In this document: one piece after another, positions 11,172-22,830 of the stretch | Layout of the letters: the number at the start of each line of letters is the position of its first letter | Numbering within the stretch: position 1 is the stretch's first letter | Assembly: GCA_015680685.1 (NCBI GenBank) | Contig: MNCI01022655.1 | Location: 304,302-366,301, forward strand | Direction: 5' to 3' | Source: Gnetum montanum | Taxonomy: Eukaryota > Streptophyta > Gnetopsida > Gnetales > Gnetaceae | Length of the DNA stretch: 62,000 bases | The notes under the pieces: generated by a model | Told to the model about the DNA's origin: nothing | Seen by the model: only the letters and a program-made list of their open reading frames with translations | Database searches by the model: none | Position numbers and translations under genes: made by a program

Positions 11172-11870
11172 CTAGTTATTAAGTTGCCTCTTGATCCTTT
11201 GTAGTTTAACGTGAGGGGTTGGGCATGTGGGTATGATCTTATACTCACCTTCCCCTTCATCGGTGACATCAAAGGGTAATTCCGACCAAGAGACATCAGT
11301 AGGAATGGCTCCTATGTTTGCGTTGTCTAGTGCCCCATCATTTTTAGCAAGATTGTGAGTTAGCATTGGGTTCACCTCTTGGTGTATGCTCAAAGTTTCT
11401 TGCTTAGGCTCAACGAACTCAATCTCTAATTCTTGATCTACTGTAGGGTGTGAGGAAGTGGGTGATACTATTGTGTCCCCATGTATTATGATTTCACCAT
11501 CCTCGTAAGGTAGATGGATCTCCTGATGAATCAATGAAGACACGGCCTTAAGTTGAGCTAGCCAAGAACGCCCTAGAATCAAATTAAAACTTGGCATTTC
11601 ATCAACTACCATGAATTTGGCTGATGTGGGGAATTGGTCCCTGGCTATGAAATCTAAGGTAACCATACCTTTCACCCCAACCCAGGAATCACTAAAGGAT
11701 TTTAGGAAAGAAGTTGTAGTGGGATTTATTTGTTCAGTAAGTCCTGGTTTTTCAAGAATAGGAAAAGATATTACCTTTGTTGCCACGCTGTCATCGACAT
11801 GCACCCTAAGTATCTTAAAATGATTGAACTGTATTGTTATGAACATAGGGGCTGCAATGACTTCTCCCAT
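11172..11870 (-). pseudogene. Protease (retropepsin-like) region of element B
   Basis: Aspartic protease that would cleave the gag-pol polyprotein. The 232-residue open piece carries the C-terminal retropepsin signature FNLILGRSWLAQLKAV (ILGRPW-type loop) around residues 95-110. The active-site region reads VHVDDSVATKVIS, where retropepsins have D-S/T-G; the glycine of the triad is missing, so activity is unlikely. The tail after residue 130 is acidic and of no known domain. It ends in LNN-stop at 11172, immediately before the long spacer. Continuity with the gag frame upstream is lost by stops between 11870 and 12470. Confidence 0.65.
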
Positions 11871-12470
11871 TTTCTCATCTAGCTTAATGTCCTTAGCATG
11901 GAATTCTAGGGATGTAATCTTTGATTCCTAAGGTTGCAGGGAAAATACTGCATAAATGGATGGTTCATCCGTAGGAAGGTCTTCACTAATAGGGATCGAA
12001 GTTAGCATCCGCACTAGAGCTTCGTGGTGTACTGGTGAAGTCATTATTAGGTCATACAGACTTAAAGAAGTGTTCTTTTGTTTTAAAGCTTATGTAACTT
12101 GGGTCAACACATTTTCTAGGTCTTTACCATTTGGAGAACTTTTGTCTGTGTAGATTTGGTCCATTTGACTCAACATTCATATTTCCCATGGAGGAAATTT
12201 TGCATTGGTAAATGAGGGTGCTAGGTTCGGGACATAACCCGTGACATTATCCTTGTTTTGATGACTCGTACTAGGCTCATTAATGGATGGACCCATGGGA
12301 ACAACATTTAGTGGAGTAGGCTTTGGTGGTCCTAATTTTTACTAATGGTTTTCTCTTTCCAAACGCTCTCTTGTTAACCTATTAGTAAGATGTTCTCATA
12401 GAGGTCACGAGGGAGTAGAGGTGGATTGTGTTTCAGGGTGTTTTAGCACCCAGATCACAAAGGGGACAGG

Positions 12471-14724
12471 TCAATTTTTAGATGGTGTGGCTATCGCTAC
12501 AACAGAAGGAGGCATGTGGATGACGAACAGCTTTTGTGGTGTAGGGGATGTGCGTATGATAAAAGGAGTCTGAGGATATGTTGGTGTAGGTGTGTTCTTT
12601 GAAGGCCTGCAGATCACAAAAGGTTTTCGCGGGACATCTTGTCTACTTTCTACATGGATAGTATTAATTACATATGGTGCATCATTGGTGTTGAGAGGAT
12701 CCTTGTAGACTCCCATGGGTTGGTTTTGGGGTCTTACTAGGTTTGCCTCATCGAATACTACTTCACCCTTGTCAATCATGCATTGTATATCCTGTTTCAA
12801 GGTGAAGCAGTAATCAGTTCCATGACCAGGTCGTTGGTGATACTTGCAAAACCTATTCAATCTAAAGCCTCTTGGAATGGGAGGTTCATTAGGTGTTGTT
12901 AAAGTTGGATTCCTGGTCAATTCATAGAATCGATCATGTTTTTGAGAGCCCATGGAAGACATTTTCTTATGTTTGATTAAACCAACCTTTAAAAGTTGGT
13001 CAAGCAATTGTGAAGGTTTCATGGGTAAGGGCATATATTGAGCAAGGTCTTTTCTTTTGAAGGTGCAAGCATGACACAAGTTGGTGTTTCTATTTGAGGA
13101 AGTTTCAGGTGTAGGCATAGATGTATTTCTTTCATAGCCATTTGGGACAACAGGTTGTTTTTCTTTTTGTCCTAGATGGCTAGGTCAGGTTGTCCCAACC
13201 ATTGCTGCTATCGTCGTCTTGGATTTATCTTTCCTGGTATGTTGGCTCCTAAAGGTCAAGTAAGCTAGGTCATTGCTTATTTGTGTAGCCTCTTCTATGT
13301 ATTTAATTTGCACAAATGCTTGGCTCAAGGTACAGGGTTTTAAATAGTAAAGTTTTGATTTAATAAAGTCATTTGCATCTACCTTAAGGATGGTAAGCAG
13401 ATATGTTTCAGGAATAGGTTTGTGAAGTTCATTTAAGGCTGCACTACACCTTTGGATAAATTTCTATGCTAGCTCTAATGGTGCCTATTTAATTTGAATT
13501 AAGCTATCAAGTGTGGCTTCAAGTTCTAGATTGTATTTGAAACGGGTGACAAATTAGTGTAGCAAGTCCTCTAGAGAAGATATGGAGCTATGGGGTAAAG
13601 CTTGATACCAGTCTAGAGCTTTTTTGGTTAACTTTTTCGGTTAAGGACATGACAAACACATGCAGAATCACATGAGGCCATGCCTAAAGAAGTAGACATT
13701 CTGTTCAGAATGTTACTAGGTGAGCATTTGGATCTTCTTCTCCATTGTATTTGGTTAGCTGGGGTAATGAAACCCCCTTTGGCAAGGTTAGCGGTGGGAC
13801 TGAGGGATCAATTGGATCATCTTGATAGAAGTCTAGTACTTTGACTTCCTCAGTGTTTATAGTTTTGAAGCACTTTAATTCTTCTACTAATGAATGCATC
13901 ATTTTTTTAATGTTGGCCCATTCTTGGGTGGTAGGAAGACTAACGATTTGAGCTAGCAGTGGTTGGTGATGACTCGATTGTGGCATCATTTGTGGAAAGA
14001 GAGATTGTTGAACTATCATTTGCTACAATGGGATGACATTCAGGGCTAAGATCATGGGATGTGGTACACTGTAGTGAGTAGACGGGTTTTGCTGAACAGC
14101 TGGTGGGACCCATTGCCTAGTCACAGTTTGTGAAGTGATCATTGGTGCTTGTTGGATTTGCACTTGAGGTATGTAATGGATGGACGTGGAAGCAGGTATG
14201 ACAAATGGCATCCCAATCACTTGAGGTCGAAAAGTCGTTCCTACCTTAGTTTGAGGAGGAGGTTGTTGGGATTGTGTTTGCAATGGTACGATGGAAGTGG
14301 ACACGTTAGATTGAACATTGGACTTGGAGAAGATGGGAATGGGAATGGCTACTTCTTGTAGAGAAGCCAGTGGTGGAAATATAGTCTCTTCCAGGAAAGG
14401 TTGAAACAATGGATTCATATAGGCATGGGGACTAATGGTATGGTATGAATTCCCATGTTCATATTGGGCTACGAAATCATCTTCCTCGTCTCCACCTTGA
14501 GGCTCTATTGGAGGTAACTGTAGGGCTTGACTTCTAGCCATGAGAAGTTGGGATATGAGTTTATGATGGTGTTTAGAGAGTGGGATTATGTCAAATGCTG
14601 AAGGGATGAATTCGGAACCTCCTTTGTGGATAATTTCATAGTCTCATTTTGCTTCCCTTTCTACATGATTGATTGGTAAGTTAGCTTGGATCTTAACACA
14701 GATGAAGTTATACTGTTCAGCCAT
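12471..14724 (-). pseudogene. gag of element B (broken)
   Basis: Structural protein for the virus-like particle. The start at 14722-14724 reads MAEQYNF, equivalent to the gag start of element A. Pieces: 14541-14023, Pro/Gln/Ser-rich; 14019-13705, containing VKVLDFYQDDP and TKYNGEEDPNAHLVTF, the entry to the gag capsid-like domain; a decayed middle; and 13118-12471, containing the knuckle CKYHQRPGHGTDYC (C-x2-H-x4-H-x4-C) and LKQDIQCMIDKGEV, typical of Tat-lineage gag. At least two stops separate the pieces; the first is about 27 codons after the start. Confidence 0.75.
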
Positions 14725-14925
14725 GAGATTTGCATAAGTACGGTCCTTGCCTTGTAACCTAAATGACTAGCACGTAGGGCCTGAGGGGTTTATCTATTCG
14801 ATGAAAGTTATGGATTCATTAGCAGTAACAGGGTTTGAGGTTTCAGCCCCAAAGTCAAGGATCAACAGTGTTACTAGATTAATTTGGAGGATTCCATAGT
14901 GAGCGTGAGCAAACTAGGCTAGAGG

Positions 14926-15122
14926 AGTTGAACGTGACCAACTGTAGCATGACCAGCATGACAAACAACGTGACCAACTACAACGTGACTAGCATGAAAA
15001 ATAGCGTGACCAATTGCAGCGTGACAAACAACATGACCAACTACAGCATGACTAGTGTGACAAATAGCGTGACCAACTATAGCATGACTGACACAACATG
15101 ACAACTGCAGCTACAGTGTGAC
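14926..15122. promoter_or_regulatory. Second RGCRTGAC motif cluster in the leader of element B
   Basis: About a dozen copies of RGCRTGACCAACTAYAR or GCATGACAAAYA follow each other, between the PBS and gag. They use the same RCGTGAC half-site as the LTR palindromes of this element. The open frame through them (14919-15104, minus strand) is a Val/His/Gly/Cys-rich artefact of the repeat. Confidence 0.6.
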
Positions 15123-15253
15123 AGATAGGGAGACTGAGAGGGACAGAGTATGTAAGTTAACTGGACAAGATGAGATTTAGTTTGAGTACTTAGTCTATGC
15201 AGTGTTTTGACAGGTAGCGACATTTTAACAGACAAAAGACAAGTCAGGTCCTT

Positions 15254-15265
15254 CTTCTAGCGCCA
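15254..15265 (-). other. Primer-binding site of element B
   Basis: Minus strand TGGCGCTAGAAG, 6 nt from the inner LTR end at 15272. It is identical over 12 nt to the PBS of element A. Confidence 0.75.
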
Positions 15266-15271
15266 ATTTAC

Positions 15272-16993
15272 TGTACTGACCTAAATCGTCAATGTAAGGC
15301 TGGAAGGGAAAACAAACACCGAAAGATCGTCGAGTAGGCATAGTTGACTCTGCCTTTGCTTGAGAGCAAGCTAGAAAGGGAACGAAGGTAGAGTGCCTTG
15401 GATGGTCTACATGCAAATCAACCAAGGACTTCCCCGAGTGTAAACTATGGCTTGCACTGGGATTATCATAACTAATGTCTTAAAACGTAAATAGTGCGCA
15501 TAAAATGTAAACAGAAACATATGCAGAAACTGTATTGTGAATAAAATGTAAACCAAATGTAAACTGAATATAAAGAATAGAGTAAATAGAATAAATGGTT
15601 GGAAAAATGAACTGTATTGTATTACTTAGAAAAGATGTGCACCGGTCAAAGCGTAGCTGCACGTGTGGATGGCAGGTCAAAAGGCGAGCCCCAAGGTGAT
15701 GTGATGTGTGTCAGAAGTACTTGGATGCTAGGATTCAAGTGTGCTTGAGTGCCCAAGGATTGCTGGTCTGAGTTTCCTAAGCTGTCCAACTCCAAGATTT
15801 CCAACCCCGTTTATGTGAATTGATAGGGTATTTATAGGGCTGGGCCGAGCTCAGGTGCGAAATTCGAGAATGGAATCAATGGCTGAGAGATGAGAGGAAA
15901 GCAGATCTAGCGACACGTGTCCAATGGACAACTGTATGTGAGTTGGACGTGTGTGGGCAAGCTACGTTCTAGACCAAGTGCATTGAATCTTACAATGTGT
16001 GGCTTACACAAGTCCATGGAAGCACATACAATTTAGACCGTGAGGGCCTGATAAGCCCACAAATGAAGATTTACAATGAAATGATAATGAAAACAAGAGA
16101 AATTGGTTCTAGCTCCATTGAAACTTCTGGATCTATGACTTGACTATTGCAGGGTGTCCATTCGAGTGGTTCTGTGGCTATTTGAAGTGTTTTCACTTGA
16201 CAAGAATTTCCAGCATGAGTTGATTTTGTCTCAGCATGACTTGAGCGTGCGCACGTGACACTCACACTACACTCACACTATAGCATGACCTTAGCGTGAG
16301 TGAACAAAAAATTGCAATTTTTCATCAAATTTTGGAATTTTGAAGCTTGAGTCTTATAGTAAGGATTGCCTAACTTTGATTGACGAATTGAGCCTAAAAG
16401 TGCCTTGTTTTGAGCAATTTATAGCAGGTCACACTGGATTCATGCTGCAATGTGACTATAGCATGACATGTAGCGTCACATGTAGCATGACATGACTTGA
16501 AAATGATGTATTTTGTTCGAAATTGTGATTTTGAAGCTTGATTCTTGAGTGCAACTGCTATCTGGGTATAGTTGATCCTGAGAGTGATTTGAAATCTGGA
16601 ATTTGAGCCTGGATGTGACTTTTTTGGAACCACTTTGAGTAGGTGATGCTGTAGTCATGCTACAGCGTGACATGCAACATGACCTATGAAATCTTTGGAA
16701 AAACTTGCAATTTTGAGCTAAAATCTAGCATTTTGGAAGTTGGGACTAGAAGCTGTCAAGGATGTGCTCTAAGGATGACTTTCATGTTGTAGATCAGATC
16801 ATTTTGGCTCAGTTTTGAGACTCCAAGAGTTGGTCACGCTGTGGGCAAGCTTCCAACTTGACAGTATGAGCAAGCTGGCTTGATTTAGCTTAGCGTGGTT
16901 TCCATGCCTTAGCCAAATTTTTCCTCCCGAAAGCTCAAAAGGGTCTAAGTCATTCTTGTTTCAAAGTATTAGGCCGAAATTAGTGGTGTTTCA
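15272..16993 (-). repeat. 5' LTR of element B
   Basis: 1722 bp from TGTACTGACC to GTGGTGTTTCA. The inner end lies 6 nt from the PBS; the outer end matches the 3' LTR end at 4580. The minus-strand TATA box is near 15830-15840, and CACGTG, a G-box, lies at 15914-15921. The U3 carries the family palindromes at about 16225-16300, 16427-16497 and 16649-16684. Sequence after 16993 is unrelated to that before 3328, so no target duplication is left. Confidence 0.85.
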
Positions 16994-18469
16994 CATACCA
17001 GATCAATGCTCTTGTATCCCAATCCCACACCCCTACCAACAATATCACCTATCTAACACATCACATAGGGCTAGTGTACATAATCACATTAGTTAAGCAT
17101 GCAAAGACATCATAATCATAAGAAGAAAACAAAGCCTCATAACATATAAAATACATTAACTCATCCTCAAAAACACACCGGGACTCCACATGTAATGTCT
17201 AAATCATAAGCACAAGACCATACCTACTAGCTTTGGGTGGGATGTAACAATAATGACCATTGACCTTGAAACTAGAAACATCATAGAGGGTTCCTTAGTT
17301 GAAATTCCCATCTAAGGCCAAGATGATGAGGAGAAAACACATGAAATCAAGTTCCTCATTAGAAACTAAGCCTACTCATGATATCATCAAGCCCTTTCTA
17401 TGCAGCATCAAAGCCATCATATAGCCCTAATTATATCTAATGCTTACGTGTTTGCTTGTAGTTTTGTTTATCATTGTTGACAGGTTGTAACAAATGACTA
17501 ATGTTGATAACTTTGATGATCTACAACAAGCAAGCTTGCATTCTCTCTTTCTCTCTCCTTTTTTGGCACAATGAATGAGCTACAAAACTTTGCAAATCTA
17601 ATGCACATCACATAGATTTCCTTATGTTGTAATTATGGTGACTTGTTATGGCCCAGTTTGCTAGTTGTCTCATGTAGCCATATGCATCATTTTGTAACAA
17701 CATGCTTCCTTTGCTTGGTTTTCTTGTCCTCTTGGAGTTGTGCTTGTAGGATGAAGCCTAGGAATCAATGTGAAGGTACAATTCATCACAATAGCAAGTC
17801 ACCACGTGACCTCAAAGTGTAAGATTTGGTGAGTTTGTCCTACCATACCAAGAATGCTTGTCTCACCTCATTCTTATCACCACTCTTCAAGCCCAAACCT
17901 GTAACCTAAATAATGGCCTTCCTCACCCTTAAAAAGCAATAATGATCAATGTTCAACACTCATGCATTGTGGCCATATGGATCCCTTCATTATGCTCCAG
18001 TCATAAGTTAATTAGATGTAACACATCTCATTCGATGGGAAGACCATATCAAATCTACCATGAATTTTTCATCCCACAAAAAAATATGGGAAAGCAAATT
18101 ACCAATGAAGACCAAAAGAACAAATTAACAACTCCAAACATACAAAGGAAGAAGCCTAGTAATTGAATGAAACCTTGGAGTGAAGTGATGATTCCTCAAA
18201 CACATCTACCAAGTGAACCACACTTCACGAACATGAAGTGTCAAAACTACTTACTAACCTACATGTCAATGTCACACTATAGCCATGATATCAACTATGG
18301 AATGCATTATCACCCTTCATGATCAATTCCCTATAACCTCATTACCATTACCATTTCCTAATCATAGCCTTATCCCATCATCATAAGCACTCTTTGGCAT
18401 GGTTCACCAAAACTAGATCAAGTACGAAGAGGAATCATTGGTGGTGGATCTACAATGGTGTTTTGTATT
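16994..18469 (+). mobile_element. Degenerate 3' internal region of an older plus-strand LTR element
   Basis: No recognisable coding sequence. It is assigned to an element only because it leads directly into a polypurine tract and LTR start at 18510-18523 of the same type as element B, on the opposite strand. Element B probably inserted into it and removed the link to its 5' part. Confidence 0.4.
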
Positions 18470-18522
18470 CTTTGTTGGTGCCTCTTAGGTTAATCCTCTA
18501 GACACCAACAAAGAGGGGCCAT
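18470..18522 (+). other. Hairpin and polypurine tract of the old plus-strand element
   Basis: Perfect 11-bp inverted arms CTTTGTTGGTG (18470-18480) and CACCAACAAAG (18503-18513) flank a 22-nt loop. The second arm overlaps the polypurine tract AAAGAGGGGCCAT, followed by the LTR start TGAAACACCACC at 18523. Element B has the same layout with partly conserved pairing. Confidence 0.6.
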
Positions 18523-19720
18523 TGAAACACCACCAAAATTGTATGTTGTAACCTTTGTAGCCCTCTCCCCATGAAACCCAAGGCTATGCTTCATTGTCAA
18601 TGTGAAGATTATAACCCATGAGGGGAAAATTCACATACTTTATACATTTGGGGCTAAAAAATGCCTCACAGGTTGGTAAAGCCTCTTCCTTCAAGTCAAA
18701 AAAAACCAATGTAATGTCTATATTTGGGATGGGGGGGAGGTTAAAATGCCTTTTGGGATGCCAAAATTGGCATTTTGATAGGTTTTGTAAGGGGTATAGC
18801 ATTTCTATGCTGGAGACACCTACATGGGGGTATAACTCACCTATCCCTGGTGTAGAAAATCTGCCCCCAATGTGGATGTAATGCCCTTGATGTGGAAGAT
18901 CTACCCCCAGAATTGATGTCATCCCCTAGCGTGGATGCCATCCTCCCCATCCCCCTCCCCCCAACATGGAAGATCTGACCCTAGCATGGATGCCTCCCCT
19001 TAACATAGACATTATCCCCCCAGTGTGAATGTTGTACCCCCATTACTATTTTTAGTAAATGAAATGACCATGGGGTTATGACACTTACAATATATTATAA
19101 CCACTCTTGATTTCAACATCCACCTCACCTATGCGTAGTAGAAATTTGCAACTAAATTATCAACAATTTTTAGCTAAATTAGTGGCCCAAAACCCTATAA
19201 AACTAAGCATCCAATACCATGTACAAGTTCCACAATTTTGGGCATTTTCATACTTTGGCATTTTTGCATTCAAGAGCTTTGAACACATGTAGAGCTTCTT
19301 GAATCCCTAGCGTGGAACCCCCATAGCCATTGTTACATCCCCCTGTAACACCAACATTGCAGATTTGGTGAAGTTTTTAGCAAGGTTTCACATTTTTGGG
19401 AGTTGTGGAGCAAAAGATTCCAAGCCCCCATTGAAGTGAACCCCTTTACCTCCTCAGGCATTCTTGTACAAAATTTTGAATCCCCTTTATTCTACAATAA
19501 AGTTTAAAGTTCTATTTTATGTGCAAGTTTAATTTATTTTTTCATTTTTTGCATTTATTCTCTCAAATCTGCATTGCAGTTTTATTTTTTCTACCCTTGT
19601 TTTGCATTTCGTAAGTCCCTGGGTGATCTTTTGGACCATCGAAGACACCTCAGATTCCATTTTTCAAAAGCCCTAGGGATTCAGGGTTAAAGCAATTACG
19701 CTGAAATTTTTAGTCCTCCA
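18523..19720 (+). repeat. Putative 3' LTR of the old plus-strand element
   Basis: It starts TGAAACACCACC just after the polypurine tract. A cluster of direct motifs (CCYAGYRTGGATGYC and TGGAAGATCTRMCCC) lies at about 18800-19040, a TATA box (CCCTATAAAAC) at 19194-19203 and an AATAAA signal at about 19493. The order U3 motif cluster, TATA, AATAAA matches the other LTRs here. The 3' boundary is only bounded by the inverted repeat that follows. Confidence 0.5.
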
Positions 19721-19744
19721 ACAACCAAGATTTTCACTCGCTAC

Positions 19745-21226
19745 ACTTGGGATATCTTATTAGTGGAGATATAAAGTAATCCAAAGAATATTCGTAAGTT
19801 GGTTTGGCAATGGGTTTTAACAAAGTTATAGTTAAGTATAGAAGGCAAGAAAAACATTTATTTGAAATGCATAAGAGGTGATCAATTAAACTTAGAAGTT
19901 CACTAAATATTAGCTATACTCCCAATAAAATTTCACATTTTCATAAGCAAAATTCTTTTGAGTTCACATCATCTTAGAATAGAAAGTGGAAAATAGATAG
20001 AGAAGACTACACATGTAGGCTATGCACTTTTAAGAGGTCTTGATGGTGAGGAGTATATTTTTTTAGTTGTCATCAAACTAAACATTTGAGACAAAAATAT
20101 AATATTGCAACAAAGGTTTATATGATCTTTTTTTTCAGATCCAGTGTTGTTCAACCACTTTGTAGAGTTAATATTTAATTTTCATGATACAAATGTAATG
20201 TCTATCCAATAGATCATTCCTTTGGATCTTTGGATGTAACAAAACCTCAATTGTAATTTTAATTTCATTTAAAAAGTATACTTCTATTATGGCTATGGAA
20301 CTACAGACACAAAAATGATTGAGGTTGTGATTTCTTGAAATTGTTAAATGTTAATGCTTTATGTATGTGATTATGTAACAAATCCCAAGAAAGGTTCATT
20401 GAGGCATTACTTAATTGGTTAAAATATGTGACTTGTTGTTTGCAAGTCATAAGTTTAGGTATGTTAATTTGACATACTATTATGTTTAGCAAAAGCATCA
20501 TTAAAGTTTGTGTTGGTTCGAACAACCCTCCATTACTCAAAGTTTTATATCTCATCTTGCTAACCTAAGATTAAAACTATGTCCTACCACTTGAGAAATA
20601 ATTACCTTATTTTTACTCAATTGATGGCATTGATTATGTAACAAATCCCTATTCTCTTTAATGCTATGTAAGAACAATAATTGAATTCAACCAATTTTGT
20701 TAAACACAAAATTATGAGTCAAAATATTAAAATTGAAATTGAAATTGAAACTCAAGTTTTAATACATCCAAAGATCCAAATGATCTATTAGAAAAGCACT
20801 ACATTTTTTTCATGAAAGTTCATTGGATGTAACTAGAAAAGAACATCTAGAATTTTTGCTAATATATATTTTTTTTATTTCAAATATTTAGTTTGAGGAA
20901 AAATAACATTGGACATGATGCTCATCCTAAAGATCTCCTTACCCATATAGCCTACATGTATGTTCTTCTCTAGTAAGTTGCACCCATCTTTCATTTTTTA
21001 TCATGAGATAATGTGAACTCCAACAAAGATTGCTAATGAAAATGTAATGTCTCATAGGAAGTATAACTAATAGATAGCAAAACTGGCAATTTAACTTTAT
21101 GCATTCAAAATAAATTTTTTCTTACCTTCTACATTTACTTATAACTTTATTTGAACATGCTTCCTTACCAACGTATGAATGTGTTTTGGATTACTTTGTA
21201 TCTTCTTCAATGAGATATCCTAAGTC
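19745..21226. repeat. Long imperfect inverted repeat (fold-back or TIR element)
   Basis: The left arm 19745-20270 and the reverse complement of 20729-21226 align along their whole length. Shared blocks include ACTTRGGATATCTYATT, AAAGTAATCCAAA, TAGAAGGYAAGAAAAA, ACATGTAGGCTAT and GATCTTTGGATGT. The arms are about 500-525 bp and the loop about 460 bp. The loop has no recognisable coding sequence. It could be a non-autonomous MULE or fold-back transposon, or a source of hairpin RNA. I could not define terminal motifs or a target duplication. The LINE begins immediately to the right. Confidence 0.65.
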
Positions 21227-21588
21227 TTCAACCATCGCACCGATGGAATGCCCTTTCCATTGAACGTTTTGGAAAGCCGAAAAGTCAAGACAAGTATATC
21301 ATTGCAAATTTGTGAATCGTTGTTGCTGCCGCATTCCTAGCCCGGCTATCGATTCGTCTCACGTCTGATGCCTGCGATTCTACAAAAAGGATCTGATCTC
21401 TTTGTTGGGTTTCGCTCCGCAAGAAGGAACATCTAGAACAGGGCTGGAATCTTTAAATAGTTGTTGGATCTAAAATTTTATTTCTCCCCAAACATTGTTG
21501 TAGAAGGCCTTTCTATTGCGGTTGGAAGATGAGAAACCCATTGGCCTGTCTCTCTCTACGTGTGTAAACAGAGGCGCTGCAGGTTGAG

Positions 21589-22830
21589 TTGCGATGGGCG
21601 TGGCAAGGTGTGCTGGGGGCTACATCATGGTGCTATTACTGTGGGTTGTACCAGGGCTGCCACTACGTTCCTACTGGCGTTGAGCCAGTTCCAATGGATG
21701 AGGAGCTCCTTTCACGCAAGGATATGGATGACTCTTCAGCGGCTGCTCCTTCTTCTCCTCAAGGAAGTTCTCCCAACTCAGAATCTTTGGATTTTCTGTT
21801 ACCTAAAGATATTTTTGACTCTATTTCTCAAGATTTTTCTGCACATTTTATTTTTTTTGAGATAGTAGGTTATCTACCTCACTCCTTAAGCATCAATCTG
21901 CATATTAAAACTATTTTACAAGCCCATGGAATTCAAGTCTTACACGCTCGATACTATGCTCGAAATTTTGTCCTTGCTGAACTTTCTGAGGCTTCTTAAA
22001 TCGAGAAAGCTCTCTCTCTTCGAATTTTTCCTGCTCGTAATGCTACACTTATCACCCAGGCCTGGAAATTTGATTTCAATGTCAGCGACCCAGCCTTTAA
22101 TATTATCCCTTGTTATGTAGAGCTACCTCATCTTCCTTTAATCTTTTCACCTGTTGAACGAGACATAGTTAGCACCTTAGGTCGAGTCATCTCTGACCAT
22201 GGAATTGAGGTTAACGGGGCTCACTATCATTGCTAATGTATTGAACTAAACATTTCCCAAAAGAAAACCACTTTATCCTTAGGAGCTGGAGGCAAAAATT
22301 TTAAACAAAAGGTAGACTATTTTTATCTTCCTAACTCTTGTAGCTACTACCATCATGCAGAGCACCACATTTCCACCTATCCCTTTCTAGCTAAGAAAAA
22401 ATCTCAAACCAATCCTCCCAAATCCAGTCTTGTAGTCACTTCTCAACCTAACCCACCAGTTGCTCCCATTAAGTTTGGTTCTATCTCTAACAATGCTTCA
22501 CACCTTTCTTTCTCGTCTGCTCCCTTTAAGGCAAGAGTCTTTCAATCCCATTCTCTCATTAAGGCTAGGTCTAAAGCGCCAATCATCCACTCACAATCAG
22601 TCCAAGACTCACTTTTACAGGATGAGTTTGTCATGGTAGGAGGAAGGAAAAGGGCCAAAGCATCTAAAACCACTACTCCTCCTTCCTCTCCTTTGCCCAA
22701 AATTAACCCAGCTTTAACTGTTAATACAAGCAACTCCTTTGCAATTCTTTCCACTACTATGACAACTGACAATCCTAACCCCAATCCTTCTACTACCCTG
22801 TCACTCATAACATCTAGAGCTTCTCCATGA
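21589..22830 (+). pseudogene. LINE ORF1 protein, broken by two stops
   Basis: ORF1 of plant LINEs encodes a nucleic-acid-binding protein that packages the LINE RNA. One frame runs from 21589 to the TGA at 22828-22830, with internal stops near 21997 and 22234. The middle (FNVSDPAFNIIPCYVELPHL, about residues 165-185) resembles the DUF4283-like region of plant LINE ORF1. The C-terminal third is Ser/Pro/Lys-rich and contains EFVMVGGRKRAK, a motif common near the end of plant ORF1 proteins. I saw no CCHC knuckle. The true start is unclear; the first Met of the frame is used. Confidence 0.6.

Larger units (their letters stand above)
3328..16993 (-). mobile_element. Element B: near-complete Tat/Ogre-like Ty3/gypsy retrotransposon
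   Basis: In minus-strand order: 5' LTR (15272-16993), PBS, leader with repeats, gag (from 14724), protease, non-coding spacer (9990-11171), RT/RNase H/integrase (9989 down to about 6480), minisatellite, polypurine tract and truncated 3' LTR (3328-4580). The domain order protease-RT-RH-IN is that of Ty3/gypsy. The YMDD box, the RT N-terminus and the gag knuckle resemble the plant Tat lineage. The gap between protease and RT recalls the intron described for Ogre elements. All long frames are broken. The 3' LTR lacks the R/U5 part of the 5' LTR, so the left end is recombined or deleted. No target duplication is visible. Confidence 0.85.

Noticed and set aside
14919-15104. His/Val/Gly-rich 61-codon frame
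   Set aside because: Composition follows directly from the RGCRTGAC repeat; a repeat artefact.
18584-18922. Overlapping 112- and 87-codon frames on opposite strands
   Set aside because: They fall in the putative LTR and its motif cluster; no domain; mutually antisense.
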